A DNA stretch of 6,613 nt from Prevotellaceae bacterium. Lineage in GTDB: Bacteria > Bacteroidota > Bacteroidia > Bacteroidales > UBA932. The DNA lies in contig JAITHX010000152.1 in NCBI GenBank assembly GCA_031279735.1, forward strand, positions 1 to 6,613. Reading direction: 5' to 3'. The translations under genes and the position numbers were made by a program. Below the pieces are notes generated by a model, which was not told the origin of the DNA, did not search any database, and was given only the letters and a program-made list of their open reading frames with translations. Position 1 is the stretch's first letter, and the number at the start of each line of letters is the position of its first letter. Below, one piece after another: positions 1 through 4,940 of the stretch.

Positions 1-4
1 GGAC

Positions 5-44
5 GCGAAGCCTTTGCGCCCTCTGCGAAGCCTCTGCGCCCCTT
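5..44. repeat. 20-bp tandem repeat, two copies
   Basis: Two adjacent 20-bp units (5-24 and 25-44), each starting GCGAAGCCT and continuing YTGCGCCC, differ at only a few positions. They lie at the outer edge of the left boundary repeat. GCAAAGG/GCAGAGG-type low-complexity units like this are common in dispersed intergenic repeats of environmental Bacteroidota. No coding role is seen. Confidence 0.7.
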
Positions 45-164
45 GCGGTAAAAAAACACCGCGACGCGGTGAAGAACCGCACAATCCTTATAGTAGCAGA
101 ACCTGATTTCTTATTACAACACCGGTACCTCCAGGGATAGGAACAACGGATTCACGCCACCACC
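37..164 (-). repeat. Left boundary repeat, inverted copy of the one at the right edge
   Basis: Read on the minus strand, this stretch matches 6495-6613 read on the plus strand with three substitutions and one 9-bp indel (ATCCTTATA at 84-92, present only here). It contains, in minus-strand order, the last 16 codons and stop of the AbiEii-like gene, a TAATAAGAAATCAGG tail, a GC-rich hairpin with a T run, and the start of the GCAGAGG-type tandem units. The two copies bracket the window in inverted orientation. It is a dispersed repeat of unknown family, with no transposase gene in it. Confidence 0.9.
50..71 (-). terminator. Putative intrinsic terminator after the toxin gene
   Basis: On the minus strand, CACCGCG-T-CGCGGTG is followed directly by seven T residues. 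That is a short GC-rich hairpin plus U tract, about 42 nt after the stop codon of the AbiEii-like gene. A realistic fold is a 5-bp stem with a 5-nt loop. The hairpin belongs to the dispersed boundary repeat, so the repeat seems to bring its own terminator. The same hairpin occurs at 6579-6600. Confidence 0.6.
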
Positions 165-806
165 AATTTTCGGATTATCCGCCTCGTGACACAGACAGCC
201 GATGTCATACATTTGCTTGATAATTTCCATTCCCATTTCCCTGTTGCTTTTGAAGTAGGGTATTCCCGTGGTATTTGGTGCAAATGCGGTCAATTTGTCA
301 CCCAAAATATTGTTGAAGTCGGGCAAACGCACCATTGCCGGCTCGTTTTCCTGACTAATAAAATCGCTGTCTATCGGCATTTCTATAATATTTTGATAAA
401 GAACATCTTCTTTCAAAACATCCAACAGAATATGTCCTTCCCGATTGTCGAGTGCAGACGTGAAGAACAGCTTGTAATGTTCTTTGTCAATGTTTGTTCC
501 TGCAATCCGCTCCTGCTTTTCAAAGCGAGCGAGTCCTTTTGCGGCGCATATATTTTGTAAAATATCTGTCAAATCTTTTTCTTTTTCGGGAACAACAATA
601 TCAATATCTATCGACAATCTTTTGTCCGAATTAAAAAGCAGCATAAGAGCAGTACCGCCCTTAAACACATAGTTTAAGCCCGATTCGCTCAGTCCCTCCA
701 GCAATATCAGTGCCCGAATGACTTTTTCAACAAGGATTTTATCCGCTTTCTTGGATTTTGCAACCGCTTCAATCCATTCTTTCGTAATGCTTTTTTGTGC
801 TGTCAT
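114..806 (-). CDS. AbiEii/AbiGii-type nucleotidyltransferase toxin, C-terminus replaced by repeat
   Basis: A 230-residue protein of the AbiEii (DUF1814) nucleotidyltransferase family, the toxin half of type IV AbiE toxin-antitoxin systems; the family transfers nucleotides to RNA targets and arrests growth or blocks phage. Visible motifs are FKGGTALML (residues 48-56), then R63 and SIDID (65-69), which carry the metal-binding acidic pair. LLDVL follows near 129, then GDKLTAFAPNTTGIPY (169-184) and KQMYDIG (197-203). The fold appears to stop just after this last motif. Residues 215-230 (GGGVNPLFLSLEVPVL) and the stop are encoded by the boundary repeat, so the natural C-terminus was probably lost. 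Catalytic residues remain, so activity is uncertain rather than excluded. The start is 32 bp after the antitoxin stop, implying co-transcription. Family assignment is confident; truncation is inferred. Confidence 0.85.
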   Translation of the reverse strand: MTAQKSITKEWIEAVAKSKKADKILVEKVIRALILLEGLSESGLNYVFKGGTALMLLFNSDKRLSIDIDIVVPEKEKDLTDILQNICAAKGLARFEKQERIAGTNIDKEHYKLFFTSALDNREGHILLDVLKEDVLYQNIIEMPIDSDFISQENEPAMVRLPDFNNILGDKLTAFAPNTTGIPYFKSNREMGMEIIKQMYDIGCLCHEADNPKIGGGVNPLFLSLEVPVL

Positions 807-808
807 AT

Positions 809-828
809 ATTCAAATTATTAACAGTAA
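809..828 (-). promoter_or_regulatory. 20-bp motif before the toxin start, repeated before the antitoxin
   Basis: The minus-strand sequence TTACTGTTAATAATTTGAAT lies 2 bp before the toxin ATG. It matches 18 of 20 bases at 1577-1596, upstream of the antitoxin. AbiEi-type antitoxins repress their own promoter, so this pair may be operators. Alternatively the TAATTTG part may be a degenerate promoter -7 element. No clear dyad symmetry is visible. Confidence 0.5.
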
Positions 829-838
829 ATTCAATTTG

Positions 839-1552
839 CTACCGTTTCACAGCTTTAATTATCTCCGAAACATTAGTTCTTTTCTCTTTTCGCGCTGCAT
901 AGCGCAACATTGAACTTTCGTTAAGGGTATATTTCTCGAAAGCGTTTTCATATATCGAAAAAATTTCATTTCCCTGAAACGAAAAAAACTCTTTGTCGGT
1001 TGCCAAATCCACCAGTATTTTTTCCAGCGAAGCCACCGAAATTTGCTCCTGCATGTGCAGCGGAGCGTGCGATACTAAGGGTCGAATACAAACGGATCCT
1101 GCCCAATCCGCAATATCGTCGCGGGTTTTTCGAATATTAACCGCATTCTTTTGCTTTTCCTTCAATCGGCAATAAACGGCATCGACGGCATCGCGTTCCA
1201 CATCGACAATAAACAAATTAAAATTGATAAGATTATGGCTGAAAAGGTTTATCGCCGACAGCTCCCACACGCAAAAGCCGGTATAAGGGAACTCCTTTTT
1301 GACATAGCGGGCAATCTTCTTTGTTTTAGGGGATAAATCTATTTGAAACAGATTGGATTTCCCCAAACGATAAACACCGCGTCCAACCCGCCGAATAATG
1401 CCCGACTGCACCAGATCATATATCCGCCAGTTTACGGTCGTTTGCGGAATATCCGGATTTTCCTCTTTGTAAAAGCGGGAAATATCAGTCGCGTCAAAAG
1501 TTTCATAGCGGCTGAAATGCTCTGTAAACATGTCGTTCCTGTTGTTGTCCAT
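839..1552 (-). CDS. AbiEi-like winged-helix antitoxin (DUF6577-type)
   Basis: A protein of 237 residues from the preferred start. The N-terminal 65 or so residues look like a winged helix: the segment after MFTEHFSRY is followed by PQTTVNWRIYDLVQSGIIRR and then RGVYRLG, a typical wing strand. The C-terminal part contains SLEKILVDLATDKEFF and YENAFEKYTLN...MLRYAARK, resembling the C-terminal domain of AbiEi-like/DUF6577 proteins. It precedes the AbiEii-like gene by 32 bp, the standard antitoxin-toxin order. The known role of AbiEi is to neutralise AbiEii without stable complex formation and to repress the operon. The longest frame starts at 1582 but would include a TATCTTCG promoter-like box in its first codons, so ATG 1552 (MDNNRND) is preferred; ATG 1564 is also possible. 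Family assignment is by pattern and context. Confidence 0.8.
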   Translation of the reverse strand: MDNNRNDMFTEHFSRYETFDATDISRFYKEENPDIPQTTVNWRIYDLVQSGIIRRVGRGVYRLGKSNLFQIDLSPKTKKIARYVKKEFPYTGFCVWELSAINLFSHNLINFNLFIVDVERDAVDAVYCRLKEKQKNAVNIRKTRDDIADWAGSVCIRPLVSHAPLHMQEQISVASLEKILVDLATDKEFFSFQGNEIFSIYENAFEKYTLNESSMLRYAARKEKRTNVSEIIKAVKR

Positions 1553-1568
1553 ATCTGAAATCATGCCG

Positions 1569-1576
1569 CGAAGATA
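1569..1576 (-). promoter_or_regulatory. Weak Bacteroidota -7 element for the toxin-antitoxin operon
   Basis: The minus-strand TATCTTCG matches TAnnTTTG at all but one base and ends 16 nt before ATG 1552. No convincing TTG box lies 19-21 bp upstream, where the 20-bp repeated motif (1577-1596) sits instead. The assignment is tentative. Confidence 0.3.
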
Positions 1577-1596
1577 ATGCAAATTATTGACAGTAA
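1577..1596 (-). promoter_or_regulatory. 20-bp motif upstream of the antitoxin, second copy
   Basis: The minus-strand TTACTGTCAATAATTTGCAT is identical at 18 of 20 positions to 809-828, before the toxin. It sits directly upstream of the putative -7 box, a suitable place for a repressor site. The antitoxin's winged-helix domain is the obvious candidate binder; this is inference. Confidence 0.5.
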
Positions 1597-1621
1597 TGTA
1601 AAATCACTGTCGAAATATAGT

Positions 1622-1770
1622 CTTTTTAGGGATGTCGAATAAATAACTTAGCACACGGATGACACGGATGACACAGACGACACAGATTCACGCAGATTCA
1701 AATCCGCGTAAATCTGTCAAATCCGCGTCATCTGTGTGCTAAAAATCCGAACTGCATCCCTTATAAGTTA
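1622..1770. repeat. Palindromic intergenic repeat, element C copy 1
   Basis: An imperfect inverted repeat whose arms are rich in CACACGGATGACACGG on the left and CATCTGTGTGCTAAAAA on the right. Its right end (1727-1769) matches 4796-4838 at 41 of 43 bases, ending in ACTGCATCCYTTATAAGTT. The left arm is degraded but keeps AGGGATG and TTAGCACAC. The repeat fills most of the gap between the toxin-antitoxin promoter and the end of pnuC. It holds no supported gene. Confidence 0.85.
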
Positions 1771-1799
1771 TTTCTAACACATCCATAGCCGCTAATTAA

Positions 1800-1851
1800 A
1801 GTGCCTGTCGGCTCAGCGTCTCCGTTTCACTCCACCCGTCCGACAGGCACT
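1800..1851. repeat. Hairpin with 12-bp perfect arms and GCCTGTCGG core
   Basis: Arms AGTGCCTGTCGG (1800-1811) and CCGACAGGCACT (1840-1851) are exact reverse complements around a 28-nt loop. On the minus strand the right arm reads GCCTGTCGGACG (1837-1848), one base different from the core GCCTGACGGACG at both edges of the 4588-4940 palindrome. It directly abuts the heptamer array that ends pnuC. It could act as a structured RNA 3' end; there is no T run. Confidence 0.75.
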
Positions 1852-1878
1852 AACCACTAACCGCTAACCACTAACCAC
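1851..1878. repeat. Four-unit heptamer array, TAACCAC, at the end of pnuC
   Basis: Four consecutive 7-bp units: TAACCAC, TAACCGC, TAACCAC, TAACCAC. On the minus strand (GGTTAGT units) they encode the last residues (IVVSG) and the TAG stop of PnuC at 1864-1866. With a 7-bp period, TAG on one strand and TAA on the other, the array stops all frames in both directions. Confidence 0.9.
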
Positions 1879-2496
1879 TATAGAGCGGTTCCACGCCGCG
1901 AATCCCGCGATGGCAGTGACGATGAACACGAGATAGAGTATGCCGGTCGCCGCGCCCACTGTTGCGGCGTAGAGCGGGGCGGAGATAATATCGACTATGA
2001 ACCAGATTACCCAGTTTTCGATCTTTTTCAGCGCCATGAGATATTGCGCCAAAATGCTGGCGGAAAGCAGAAATGCGTCGATGTAAATGCAGAGCAGTCT
2101 GTAGTCGGGCGGAATTTCGGCGAAGGCTTCGTCGGGAAACAGTGCGGGCAGAAGGCGGTGCAGGCTGGAAGTCAGGTATCCGAGCAGCAGGGTGAGCAGG
2201 GCGACTGTCGCGAGGGCGAGCAGGCGGGCTTTCGCGTCGAGGGTTGTAACGGCGAGGGTATTGTCGGGCGCTGCGTTTTTTTCTGCGGGATGCGTCCATT
2301 TGTAGATTCCGTATGCGTTGAATACGAAAAACACCGCCTGCAGGCTCATGGACGAGTAGAGGCGCTGCGAGAAGAAGATGTAGCCGTAGAGTGCTGTGGA
2401 GCACATTCCGAGCGGGAAGGTGGCGATTTTTTCGCGGACGGCGCAGAGGATGCACAAGAGGCTTATCGCCGAGGCGATTATTTCGATTTTGGACAT
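1864..2496 (-). CDS. pnuC: PnuC-family vitamin-precursor transporter
   Basis: A 210-residue hydrophobic protein of the PnuC family of inner-membrane facilitators, which move nicotinamide riboside (or thiamine or riboflavin in the PnuT and PnuX branches) down a gradient, trapped by a cytoplasmic kinase. Family signatures are FPLGMCSTALYGYIFFSQRL (27-46), QAVFFVFNAYGIYKW (53-67) and, near the C-terminus, YIDAFLLSASILAQYLMALK followed by KIENWVIWFIVDI with the WxxW pair at 162 and 165. About seven membrane segments are expected. The substrate cannot be decided from sequence, and no TPP or other riboswitch is seen nearby. The ATG at 2496 lies 20 bp after kdsD, so it is probably co-transcribed from the kdsD promoter. 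In-frame codons upstream overlap kdsD out of frame and are not coding. The stop and last residues lie in a heptamer array. Confidence 0.88.
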   Translation of the reverse strand: MSKIEIIASAISLLCILCAVREKIATFPLGMCSTALYGYIFFSQRLYSSMSLQAVFFVFNAYGIYKWTHPAEKNAAPDNTLAVTTLDAKARLLALATVALLTLLLGYLTSSLHRLLPALFPDEAFAEIPPDYRLLCIYIDAFLLSASILAQYLMALKKIENWVIWFIVDIISAPLYAATVGAATGILYLVFIVTAIAGFAAWNRSIVVSG

Positions 2497-2516
2497 GCGG
2501 CGGGCGGGGGGGGCTA

Positions 2517-3467
2517 CTATATGATGCCTTCGCGGAGGATGTCGTGGATGTGTACCATTCCGGCGTATTTGTCGTTGCGGAGGACGATGAGCTGGGTGAT
2601 GGAATGTTCTTCCATGAGGTTGAAGGCTTTGATTGCGGGGTCGTCGTAGTCTGCGGTCACGGGGTTTCGGCTCATGATGTTTTCGGCTTTGAGGCGCGAA
2701 AAGTCCTTGTTGCGTTCGAGCATTCGTCTCAAGTCGCCGTCGGTGACGATTCCCGCCACATATTCGCCGTCGAGCACGGCGGTTGCGCCAAGCATTTTGG
2801 AGGATATTTCGAGTATGACGGCGTCGATGTTCGACGAGGGGGCGACGAGAGGTCTTTCCCGCCTGATGATGTCGGACACTCGGAGATAGAGTTTTTTGCC
2901 CAGAGAGCCTCCGGGGTGGAATCGGGCGAAGTCGTCGGAGGAGAATCCGCGCAGTTTGAGCAGGCAGATAGCCAGAGCGTCGCCCATTACGAGGTGAGCG
3001 GTGCTGCTTGATGTGGGGGCGAGGTTGTAGGGGCAGGCTTCGGCGTCCACGTAGGCTTTGAGGCGGTAGTCGGCATGTTCTTCGAGGTATGATCCGGGTG
3101 CGGAGACCATAGACACGAGCTGGTTTCCCATGCTTCGAATCAGCGGGACGAGCACTTTTATTTCCGGAGTGTTTCCGCTTTTCGAGATGCAAAGCACGAT
3201 GTCGTCTGGGGTGATAGTGCCGAGGTCGCCGTGGATGGCGTCGGCGGCGTGCATGAAAACGGCGGGAGTGCCTGTGGAGTTCAGAGTTGCCACGATTTTC
3301 GAGGCGATGATAGCGCTTTTGCCCACGCCGGAGGCAATCAGGCGTCCTTTGGTATTGAGGATGGCGTCCACAGTGGCTTCGAAGTCATCGTCCACGAAGG
3401 CGACAAGACGTTCGATAGCTTTCATTTCAAGAGTTATGGTGTCGATAGCCCATTTTTTCGTATTCAT
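2517..3467 (-). CDS. kdsD: Arabinose-5-phosphate isomerase (KdsD/KpsF/GutQ family)
   Basis: A full-length 316-residue enzyme that interconverts D-ribulose 5-phosphate and D-arabinose 5-phosphate, the first step of Kdo synthesis for lipopolysaccharide, in the cytoplasm. The SIS domain (about 40-175) contains IASGVGKSAIIASKIVAT, FMHAADAIHGDLG (71-83), CISKSGNTPE, and EACPYNLAPTSSST (143-156), then FHPGGSLGKK (183-192). K50, E102, E143 and H184 correspond, at a constant offset of nine, to the E. coli KdsD active-site residues K59, E111, E152 and H193. Two CBS domains follow (about 195-316; for example GIVTDGDLRRML and the C-terminal GMVHIHDIL), which usually bind regulatory nucleotides. It has its own promoter with a leader of about 20 nt. 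It is the first gene of a two-gene unit with pnuC, with no obvious metabolic link. Confidence 0.96.
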   Translation of the reverse strand: MNTKKWAIDTITLEMKAIERLVAFVDDDFEATVDAILNTKGRLIASGVGKSAIIASKIVATLNSTGTPAVFMHAADAIHGDLGTITPDDIVLCISKSGNTPEIKVLVPLIRSMGNQLVSMVSAPGSYLEEHADYRLKAYVDAEACPYNLAPTSSSTAHLVMGDALAICLLKLRGFSSDDFARFHPGGSLGKKLYLRVSDIIRRERPLVAPSSNIDAVILEISSKMLGATAVLDGEYVAGIVTDGDLRRMLERNKDFSRLKAENIMSRNPVTADYDDPAIKAFNLMEEHSITQLIVLRNDKYAGMVHIHDILREGII

Positions 3468-3491
3468 TTTCGTCTTATGCGTTTAGGGGTG

Positions 3492-3523
3492 CAAAAGTAA
3501 TGAAGATTATCGAATTGCCCAAA
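3492..3523 (-). promoter_or_regulatory. kdsD promoter, Bacteroidota type
   Basis: Minus-strand TTTG (3520-3523), a 20-bp spacer, then TACTTTTG (3492-3499), a perfect TAnnTTTG. The ATG of kdsD is 24 bp further on, so the leader is short and leaves no room for a riboswitch. The -33 box lies in the T tract of the upstream ferredoxin terminator. Confidence 0.8.
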
Positions 3524-3555
3524 AACAAAGCCGGCTCGCTGGAGCCGGCTTTGTT
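3518..3555 (-). terminator. Ferredoxin intrinsic terminator
   Basis: A perfect 14-bp stem (AACAAAGCCGGCTC at 3524-3537 with GAGCCGGCTTTGTT at 3542-3555) and a 4-nt loop. On the minus strand it is followed by TTT from 3523 to 3521, extending the T residues at the base of the stem. It begins 27 bp after the ferredoxin stop. This is the only classical gene-specific terminator in the window. Confidence 0.85.
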
Positions 3556-3582
3556 CTTTGCATTTGTTGTGAACTATAATTG

Positions 3583-3750
3583 TTATTCGGGATGAATAGC
3601 CTCAGACGGGCAAGCATCCGCGCAAGTGCCGCAGTCGGTGCACACTTCCGGGTCGATCGAGTAGATATCTCCGGGAGAAATTGCCTCAACAGGGCATTCA
3701 TCAATACAAGTTCCACAAGCAGTACAATCTTCTACAATTTTGTGAGCCAT
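3583..3750 (-). CDS. Small 2[4Fe-4S] ferredoxin
   Basis: A 55-residue low-potential electron carrier. Two cluster motifs are complete: CTACGTCIDECP (C9, C12, C15, C19) and CTDCGTCADACP (C37, C40, C43, C47), each CxxCxxCxxxCP. The fourth cysteine of each motif serves the other cluster in this fold. The start (MAHKIVEDC) is the usual one for this bacterial ferredoxin size class. In anaerobic Bacteroidales such proteins accept electrons from pyruvate or 2-oxoacid:ferredoxin oxidoreductases and hydrogenases. It is monocistronic, with its own promoter and terminator. Its codons are AT-rich at the 5' end and more GC-rich toward the 3' end. Confidence 0.95.
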   Translation of the reverse strand: MAHKIVEDCTACGTCIDECPVEAISPGDIYSIDPEVCTDCGTCADACPSEAIHPE

Positions 3751-3780
3751 ATTTTCAAGTATCTATGTTAAACATGGACG

Positions 3781-3811
3781 CAAACATAAGCATAATTCGA
3801 TGAACAGTCAA
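3781..3811 (-). promoter_or_regulatory. Ferredoxin promoter, Bacteroidota type
   Basis: Minus-strand TTG (3809-3811), a 20-bp spacer, then TATGTTTG (3781-3788), a perfect TAnnTTTG. The ATG lies 30 bp downstream in an AT-rich leader, which favours initiation in this phylum. Confidence 0.75.
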
Positions 3812-3865
3812 GTTTTCGGGCGTTATTTTCTTTAATAGGCTGGAAAATAGTTTGATGTTTTTCGC

Positions 3866-3892
3866 TTGCGGCATAAAAAACGACTATCTTTG
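3866..3892 (+). promoter_or_regulatory. trmH promoter, divergent from ferredoxin
   Basis: TATCTTTG (3885-3892) is a perfect TAnnTTTG, followed by CACC. A TTG at 3866-3868 is 16 bp upstream, slightly closer than usual. Transcription should start near 3898-3900, almost on the first ATG of the longest frame. Confidence 0.65.
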
Positions 3893-3918
3893 CACCCTGT
3901 ATGATACGGAATAAAGAA

Positions 3919-4572
3919 ATGTCGATTGAATATCTGGTCGCGGAGCTTTCGCGATTTACCCTCGAGCAGCGTTTCAGCCTGATGCAGGAGAAACTTGCCG
4001 AAAGGACACGCTATCTGACGGTGTGTCTCGAAAATGTTTTTCAGGCGCAGAACGCCAGCGCCGTGCTGCGCAGCGCCGACGCTTTCGGCGTACAGGACGT
4101 GCATGTAGTCGAGAGCAGGTTTCCCTATCGGGTGAATCCCGACATTGCGCTCGGTTCGGACAAATGGCTCGACATAATCAGGCACGCCTCGACAGAGGAG
4201 GCGATAGAATCGCTGAAAAACAACGGTTACAGGATCGTAGCCGCCATGCCCGAAAAGAACGCGGACAGCATCGAAACCTTCGACCTGAACACGGGAAAAG
4301 TCGCTCTTCTGTTCGGAACCGAATTGACCGGACTTTCGGAATATGCGGTGAATCGCGCCGACGAGCGGGTTTACGTTCCAATGTGCGGATTTGTCGAAAG
4401 CCTGAACGTATCCGTATCTGCGGCGATATGCATGTATGCGCTTGTTTCGCGTCTGAAAGCAAGCGAAGCGAACTGGCGTCTCGACAAGGACGAGAAAAAT
4501 CGGATACTGTTTGAATGGCTGAAAAAGTCGGTGCGCTCCTCGGACTTAATACTGAAAAGAATTAAGAATTAA
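3919..4572 (+). CDS. trmH: tRNA (guanosine-2'-O-)-methyltransferase, TrmH family
   Basis: A SPOUT-class methyltransferase predicted to methylate the ribose 2'-OH of G18 in tRNA using SAM; the E. coli enzyme has 229 residues and this one 217 from ATG 3919. In numbering from the upstream ATG at 3901, motif 1 is NASAVLRSADAFGV (51-64) with N51 and the catalytic-type R57. Motif 2 is LLFGTELTGLS (136-146). Motif 3 is MCGFVESLNVSVSAAICMYA (161-180), forming the SAM knot. The N-terminal LTVCLENVFQAQN strongly resembles E. coli TrmH. A start at 3901 would leave a leader of only a few bases after the promoter, so ATG 3919 (MSIEYL), preceded by GGAATAAAG, is preferred. The last residues and TAA stop lie inside a GAATTAA array. 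It converges on the kinase gene across a 353-bp palindrome. Confidence 0.92.
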   Translation: MSIEYLVAELSRFTLEQRFSLMQEKLAERTRYLTVCLENVFQAQNASAVLRSADAFGVQDVHVVESRFPYRVNPDIALGSDKWLDIIRHASTEEAIESLKNNGYRIVAAMPEKNADSIETFDLNTGKVALLFGTELTGLSEYAVNRADERVYVPMCGFVESLNVSVSAAICMYALVSRLKASEANWRLDKDEKNRILFEWLKKSVRSSDLILKRIKN

Positions 4573-4586
4573 GAATTAAGAATTAA
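4559..4586. repeat. Four-unit heptamer array, GAATTAA, at the end of trmH
   Basis: Four perfect 7-bp units, followed by GAATT and the core GCCTGACGGACG (4592-4603). The trmH stop (TAA, 4570-4572) lies in the second unit. TAA is present on both strands, so all frames are closed within 21 bp. Confidence 0.95.
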
Positions 4587-4607
4587 GAATTGCCTGACGG
4601 ACGTCTC

Positions 4608-4696
4608 AATTACGAATTAAGAATTACGAATTACGAATTACGACTGCGGACGTACAGCCGAAGCGGGTCGTAATTCGTAATTCGTAATTCGTAATT
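4608..4696. repeat. Palindromic element B, left copy (inverted)
   Basis: About five AATTACG heptamers, then GACTGCGGACG, the 11-nt loop TACAGCCGAAG, a shortened right arm (CGGGTC), and four GTAATTC heptamers. It is the inverted counterpart of 4841-4920, and the loop is its exact reverse complement. A 5-bp loss has broken the right arm. Confidence 0.85.
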
Positions 4697-4840
4697 GAAA
4701 CTTATAAAGGATGCCGTTCGGTTTTTTTAGCACACAGATGACACAGATGACGCAGATTCGACAGATTTACGCGGATTTAAATCTGTGTCATCTGTGTCAT
4801 CTGTGTGCTAAAAAACCGAACTGCATCCTTTATAAGTTTC
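4697..4840. repeat. Palindromic element C, copy 2
   Basis: The central shell. Ends GAAACTTATAAAGGATGC and GCATCCTTTATAAGTTTC are exact reverse complements. Inside lie GTTCGG plus a T run plus AGCACACAGATGACAC and its inverse. 4796-4838 matches 1727-1769 at 41 of 43 bases. The T run precedes the stem and the A run follows it on either strand, so it is not a canonical terminator. Confidence 0.88.
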
Positions 4841-4920
4841 AATTACGAATTACGAATTACGACTGCGGACGCTTCGGCTGTACGTCCGCAGTCGTAATTC
4901 GTAATTCGTAATTCGTAATT
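4841..4920. repeat. Palindromic element B, right copy (intact)
   Basis: AATTACG heptamers, then GACTGCGGACG, loop CTTCGGCTGTA, the perfect arm CGTCCGCAGTC, then GTAATTC heptamers. It is itself a near-perfect palindrome and is better preserved than its inverted partner at 4608-4696. Confidence 0.88.
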
Positions 4921-4940
4921 GAGACGTCCGTCAGGCAATT

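Larger units (their letters stand above)
4588..4940. repeat. 353-bp nested (concentric) palindrome between trmH and the kinase gene
   Basis: The outer 32 bp (4588-4619 and 4909-4940) are perfect reverse complements starting AATTGCCTGACGG. Moving inward the symmetric shells are: a GAATTAC heptamer array, a CTGCGGACG hairpin, a second heptamer array, then a central element whose edge reads CTTATAAAGGATGC and whose arms are TTAGCACACAGATGAC-like. The only asymmetries are a few substitutions, one T in a T run, a 5-bp deletion near 4665 and one extra heptamer in each left-hand array. The unpaired centre is about 20 nt, near 4760-4780. It contains no gene. Confidence 0.92.

Noticed and set aside
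2044..3011. Two long plus-strand open frames opposite pnuC and kdsD
   Set aside because: They are antisense shadows of recognised genes; their translations are glycine-, valine- and glutamate-rich without motifs.
2497..3192. An open frame on the minus strand that joins in frame to pnuC, giving a 442-residue protein
   Set aside because: These 232 codons read kdsD in another frame, are arginine-, proline- and histidine-rich, and resemble nothing, whereas kdsD is complete with catalytic residues. Only the part from ATG 2496 is pnuC.
3468..3491. A riboswitch ahead of kdsD-pnuC
   Set aside because: The leader between promoter and kdsD start is only about 20 nt, and the kdsD-pnuC gap is 20 bp; neither can hold an aptamer.
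3507..3716. A 69-codon minus-strand frame over the ferredoxin gene
   Set aside because: It is out of frame with the ferredoxin, whose eight cluster cysteines leave no doubt about the true frame, and it runs through the terminator.
4697..4840. Element C as a bidirectional terminator for the convergent genes
   Set aside because: On both strands the T run comes before the stem and the A run after it, the reverse of an intrinsic terminator. RNA folding might still protect 3' ends.
4711..4911. A 66-codon open frame inside the palindrome (repeated MTQ and CHLCHLC)
   Set aside because: It is a translation of the element C and B repeats, a familiar source of spurious proteins, with no promoter or conserved domain.
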